From positions 1 through 7,823 of the forward strand of contig DOIS01000158.1 of assembly GCA_003511785.1 (NCBI GenBank): a DNA stretch of 7,823 nucleotides, written 5' to 3'. The stretch is from Paracoccaceae bacterium. Its GTDB lineage: Bacteria > Pseudomonadota > Alphaproteobacteria > Rhodobacterales > Rhodobacteraceae. Made by a program: the position numbers and the translations under genes. Shown in pieces: positions 6,221-7,823 of this stretch; position 1 is the first letter of the stretch, and each line of letters starts with the position of its first letter. The notes below the pieces were generated by a model that was not told the DNA's origin, made no database searches, and saw only the letters and a program-made list of their open reading frames with translations.

Positions 6221-7680
6221 TTGGCGCGGCCGCCCTATGATCCGCGCGACCGCCGCGCGAAAGCCTCCGCCATGTTCCGCCGTTTCGAAAACTTGATCGA
6301 CCCCTATTGCGACTACGCGACCGAGGATGTGCCGCCGACGCGGCTCTGGCCCTTTCTCAGGGGGTATTCCGGGCCGTTCCGCCGTGTTTTCATCTGGGCG
6401 GGGCTGCTGTCGGTGGTGGTGGCGGCGATCGAGGTCGGGCTGATCTACTACATGGGCCGGGTGGTGGACCTGCTGGGCGACGACCCGGGCCAGGTCTGGG
6501 CCGAGCACGGGGCCGAGCTGATCGCGCTGGCGCTATTCGTTCTGTTTCTGCGCCCGCTGATCCAGGCGCTGGATGTGCTGATCCTGAACAACGCGATCCT
6601 GCCCAATTTCGGCACGCTGATCCGCTGGCGCGCGCATAACCACGTGCTGCGCCAATCGGTCGGCTGGTTCGAGAACGATTTCGCCGGACGCATCGCCAAC
6701 CGGATCATGCAAACCCCGCCGGCGGCGGGCGAGGTGGTGTTCAAGGTGTTCGACGCGCTGTCCTTTGCCCTGGCCTATCTGATTGGGGCGGGGATTCTGT
6801 TGATGACCGCCGATCCCAGGCTGCTGGTGCCGCTGACCATCTGGTTCGCGCTTTACGCGCTTTTGACCGGCTGGACGATCAAGCGGGTCGGTCCGGCGTC
6901 CAAGGCGGCCTCGGACGCGCGCTCGACCGTGACGGGGCGTGTGGTCGATGCCTATACCAATATCCACTCGGTCAAGATGTTCGCCCATGACGACCGCTAG
7001 ATGGCCTATGCCCGCGAGGCGATCGAGGAGAGCCGCCGCACCTTCCGGGCTGAGATGCGGATCTTCACCATCATGGACGTGGCGCTGGTCACGTTGAACG
7101 GTCTCTTGATCGTGAGCGTGGTCGGCTGGGCAATCTGGCTCTGGATGCAGGGCACGGCGTCGGTCGGCACGGTTGCGGCGGCTTCGGCGCTCACCCTGCG
7201 TCTGAACGGGATGACCGGCTGGATCATGTGGGCGCTGACCACCTTCTTCCGGCAACTGGGTGTCGTGGCCGAGGGGATGGAGACCATCGCCCAACCCATC
7301 GAGTTGGTGGACGCGCCGGAGGCGAGACCGCTTGCGTTCCGCGAGGGGCGCATCGAGTTGCAGGGCCTGTCGCACCATTACGGGCGCGGGGCCGGAGGGC
7401 TGGACCGGATCGACCTGACCATCGCGCCGGGCGAGAAGGTCGGGCTGATCGGACGTTCGGGGGCGGACAAGTCCACGCTGGTGAAGTTGCTTTTGCGGTT
7501 CTACGATGCGGAACAGGGCCGCATTCTGATCGATGGGCAGGACATCGCCCATGTCACCCAGGCCAGCCTGCGCCGCCAGATCGGCATGGTGCAGCAGGAC
7601 AGCGCGCTGCTGCATCGCTCGGTGCGCGACAACATCCTCTATGGCCGCCCGGAGGCCAGCGAGGCACAGATGATCGAGCA
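6221..7680 (+). pseudogene. ABC exporter half-transporter (fused permease/ATPase), decayed
   Basis: A type-I ABC exporter subunit, normally about 600 residues, with six membrane helices followed by an ATPase domain. A TTG at 6221 opens the frame; the ATG at 6272 (MFRRFENLIDPY) is the more likely native start. Helices are seen around VFIWAGLLSVVVAAIEVGL, ELIALALFVLFLRPL, SFALAYLIGAGILLM and LVPLTIWFALYALL. After these the frame stops at TAG 6998-7000, where a Glu codon (GAG) is probably ancestral. It continues in the same frame with two further helices (7066-7250) and a nucleotide-binding domain. Walker A reads GRSGADKST, with Asp (GAC, 7466-7468) in place of the invariant Gly. The Q-loop (MVQQDSALLHRSVRDNILYG) is present, but homology ends at about 7680, before LSGGQ, Walker B and the His switch. 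The gene starts 15 bases after cca and was probably the operon's last member. The ancestral substrate is unknown. Three independent lesions make function very unlikely. Confidence 0.9.
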
Positions 7681-7823
7681 ATGCCCGAAAGTTGGTGATG
7701 GGATGATTGGGTGGCATATCATGGCGGTGTTCACATGCCGCGATTCCCGAAGGGAAAAGGATATGCCACAAGCAAGACGATACGATCTAGCAGTTCACTG
7801 ATCCAGCCGGAATTTCGCCTGAG
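7681..7823. other. Foreign-looking segment after the transporter break
   Basis: Homology to the ABC ATPase stops at about 7680. The 145 bases from 7679 on have roughly 52% GC by hand count, clearly lower than the flanking genes. The transporter frame continues to TGA at 7799-7801 with no ATPase motif. A second frame stays open from 7699 to the window end (about 41 codons), with a GTG at 7711 and an ATG at 7735; its translation is not recognised. No transposase motif can be read before the window ends. Most likely this is the end of an inserted element or a rearrangement junction. Confidence 0.5.
7711..7769. repeat. Inverted repeat enclosing two hairpins (three-way-junction-like)
   Basis: GTGGCATATC (7711-7720) pairs perfectly with GATATGCCAC (7760-7769). 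The 39 bases inside contain a GCGG/CCGC hairpin (7724-7727 with 7738-7741, 10-base loop) and TTCCC-GAA-GGGAA (7744-7756, 3-base loop). Together they can fold as a 10-bp outer stem with two arms. It lies about 30 bases beyond the transporter break. Possible roles are a mobile-element end, a recombination site or a structured RNA. It is not a simple terminator, because no T-run follows. Confidence 0.6.

Noticed and set aside
5465..6508. Minus-strand frame of about 347 codons over cca
   Set aside because: Arg/Gln/Pro-rich antisense shadow crossing the cca/transporter boundary; cca on the plus strand is complete.
6533..7771. Long minus-strand open frame (about 412 codons) opposite the ABC transporter
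   Set aside because: It has shadow-type composition and no recognisable motif. The plus strand encodes clear transporter helices and ATPase motifs, even though it is broken.
7761..7801. Possible start of a REP-associated or IS200-like transposase (MPQARRYDLAVH)
   Set aside because: The frame stops after 12 residues at TGA 7799-7801 and no HUH or Tyr motif is visible before the window ends, so a transposase cannot be supported.
1..7823. CRISPR array, tRNA/rRNA gene, defence system or biosynthetic cluster
   Set aside because: No regularly spaced repeats, no tRNA or rRNA sequence and no defence-type protein motifs were found on either strand; most of the window is ordinary chromosomal genes.

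Overview
This is a high-GC, densely packed bacterial segment. Protein sequences, gene order and codon choice point to an alphaproteobacterium, most likely of the Rhodobacteraceae (Roseobacter/Rhodobacter group). This placement is by recognition; no search was run.

Layout. (1) Positions 3-227 hold the C-terminal end of threonine ammonia-lyase (IlvA). Eleven bases later a short-chain dehydrogenase gene (239-1050) follows, broken by one net missing base near 771. (2) A small Hpt phosphotransfer gene lies on the minus strand (1053-1385, possibly to 1406). Across a shared upstream region it diverges from a gene for a response regulator fused to a SpoIIE/PP2C phosphatase (1555-2829). Together they look like the phosphorelay input to a partner-switching anti-sigma circuit. 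(3) A minus-strand Nudix hydrolase (2917-3366) is divergent from a tight plus-strand cluster: the redox chaperone Hsp33 (3443-4450), a CoA-pyrophosphatase-type Nudix enzyme (4440-5048) and a CCA-adding-type tRNA nucleotidyltransferase (5045-6205). The cluster genes overlap by 11 and 4 bases, which suggests one translationally coupled operon. (4) An ABC exporter half-transporter follows 15 bases later (6221-~7680). It is a pseudogene with an in-frame TAG, a Walker A glycine-to-aspartate change, and loss of everything after the Q-loop region. (5) From about 7680 to the end the sequence changes character: GC falls to about 52% by hand count, and a 10-bp perfect inverted repeat encloses two smaller hairpins. 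This looks like the edge of inserted or rearranged DNA.

How the genes work together. Hsp33, the CoA hydrolase and the tRNA CCA enzyme are housekeeping or stress-maintenance functions that appear co-transcribed. The Hpt and REC-PP2C pair is the signalling part of the window. Two of the nine protein-coding loci are damaged, and the ABC gene carries several independent lesions, so sequencing error alone is an unlikely explanation for it. I see no defence system, CRISPR array, tRNA or rRNA. The most novel items are the decayed transporter with its structured 3' junction and the two-component input to a PP2C phosphatase.
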